Source of the DNA: Alistipes sp.
GTDB taxonomy: Bacteria; Bacteroidota; Bacteroidia; Bacteroidales; Rikenellaceae
Direction: 5' to 3'
Assembly: GCA_017628595.1 (NCBI GenBank)
Contig: JAGBYV010000236.1
Span: 1 to 5,967 of the forward strand
Length of the DNA: 5,967 bases
Shown: one piece after another, positions 5,851-5,967 of the stretch
How the letters are laid out: each line of letters starts with the position of its first letter
Position numbering within the stretch: position 1 is the first letter of the stretch
Made by a program: the position numbers and the translations under genes
The notes under the pieces: model-generated
The model's input: the letters and a program-made list of their open reading frames with translations, nothing else
Told to the model about the DNA's origin: nothing
Database searches by the model: none

Positions 5851-5967
5851 TTACGCCTCCTCTACGGGTGCGTACTCCTTCAATGCCTCACGTAGCTTGT
5901 CGCACACTCGGCTCTCGATATTGCGCTCCATCGTCTTAATAAGGCTACAGATAGCCTTTGCCGATGA
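5851..5967 (-). CDS. C-terminal end of an unidentified protein (5' part outside window)
   Basis: The frame enters from the right edge and ends at TAA (5851-5853), giving 38 visible codons. The residues read SSAKAICSLIKTMERN, then IESRVCDKLREALKEY, then APVEEA. They look like one long amphipathic helix with alternating basic and acidic residues, closing in a short acidic tail. The codon pattern matches its neighbours, and a well-placed terminator follows at 5788-5831, so this is very probably a real gene end. The part seen is too short and generic to name a family. The gap of 148 nt to the lipoprotein start, with a terminator and a separate promoter inside, shows the two are not one operon. 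Confidence 0.75.
   Translation of the reverse strand, partial: SSAKAICSLIKTMERNIESRVCDKLREALKEYAPVEEA

Noticed and set aside
1..5967. Mobile element, CRISPR array, phage or defence island
   Set aside because: No transposase, integrase, direct-repeat array, tRNA or long terminal repeats are seen, and codon use is even across all genes.

Overview
The window looks like chromosome of a Bacteroidota organism, most likely order Bacteroidales. Four things point there. Promoter candidates fit the Bacteroidota -33/-7 pattern (TTG-like, about 20 nt, TAnnTTTG). Translation starts lack Shine-Dalgarno sequences and are preceded by A/T-rich leaders. The proteins are of types typical of the group: an S9 dipeptidyl-peptidase IV-like enzyme, a GH73-LysM protein, a DUF5672 protein, and a 228-residue protein I associate with Bacteroidota. 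Base composition is balanced and even. I see no mobile element, CRISPR array, tRNA or rRNA, and the gene order looks like ordinary core or near-core chromosome.

Layout. (1) Positions 1-3505, minus strand: a tight three-gene operon, read from right to left. It encodes an exported glucosaminidase with two LysM repeats (2492-3505), a cytoplasmic conserved protein of unknown function (1794-2480) and an exported DPP IV-type peptidase (from 1786, running off the left edge). Gaps are only 11 and 7 nt. (2) Positions 3483-3560: a compact control region in which two promoter candidates face each other with almost coincident start points. (3) Positions 3586-5115, plus strand: a two-gene operon of a family-2-like glycosyltransferase and a DUF5672 protein that is probably also a glycosyltransferase. 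It ends in a strong hairpin at 5116-5147 that should work in both directions. (4) Positions 5163-5702, minus strand: a lipoprotein with a pyridoxamine-phosphate-oxidase-like split-barrel domain, with its own promoter candidate and a possible operator. (5) Positions 5794-5967: the last 38 codons of an unidentified minus-strand gene and its terminator.

How they may work together (inference): the minus-strand operon pairs a wall-cleaving enzyme with a peptidase that removes dipeptides from exported peptides. The opposite operon carries probable sugar transferases for surface glycans. Both units concern the envelope and share the 80-bp control region. No obviously new defence or mobile system is visible. 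The points most worth checking are the face-to-face promoters, the exported split-barrel lipoprotein, the uncharacterised 228-residue protein inside the envelope operon, and the glycosyltransferase/DUF5672 pair.
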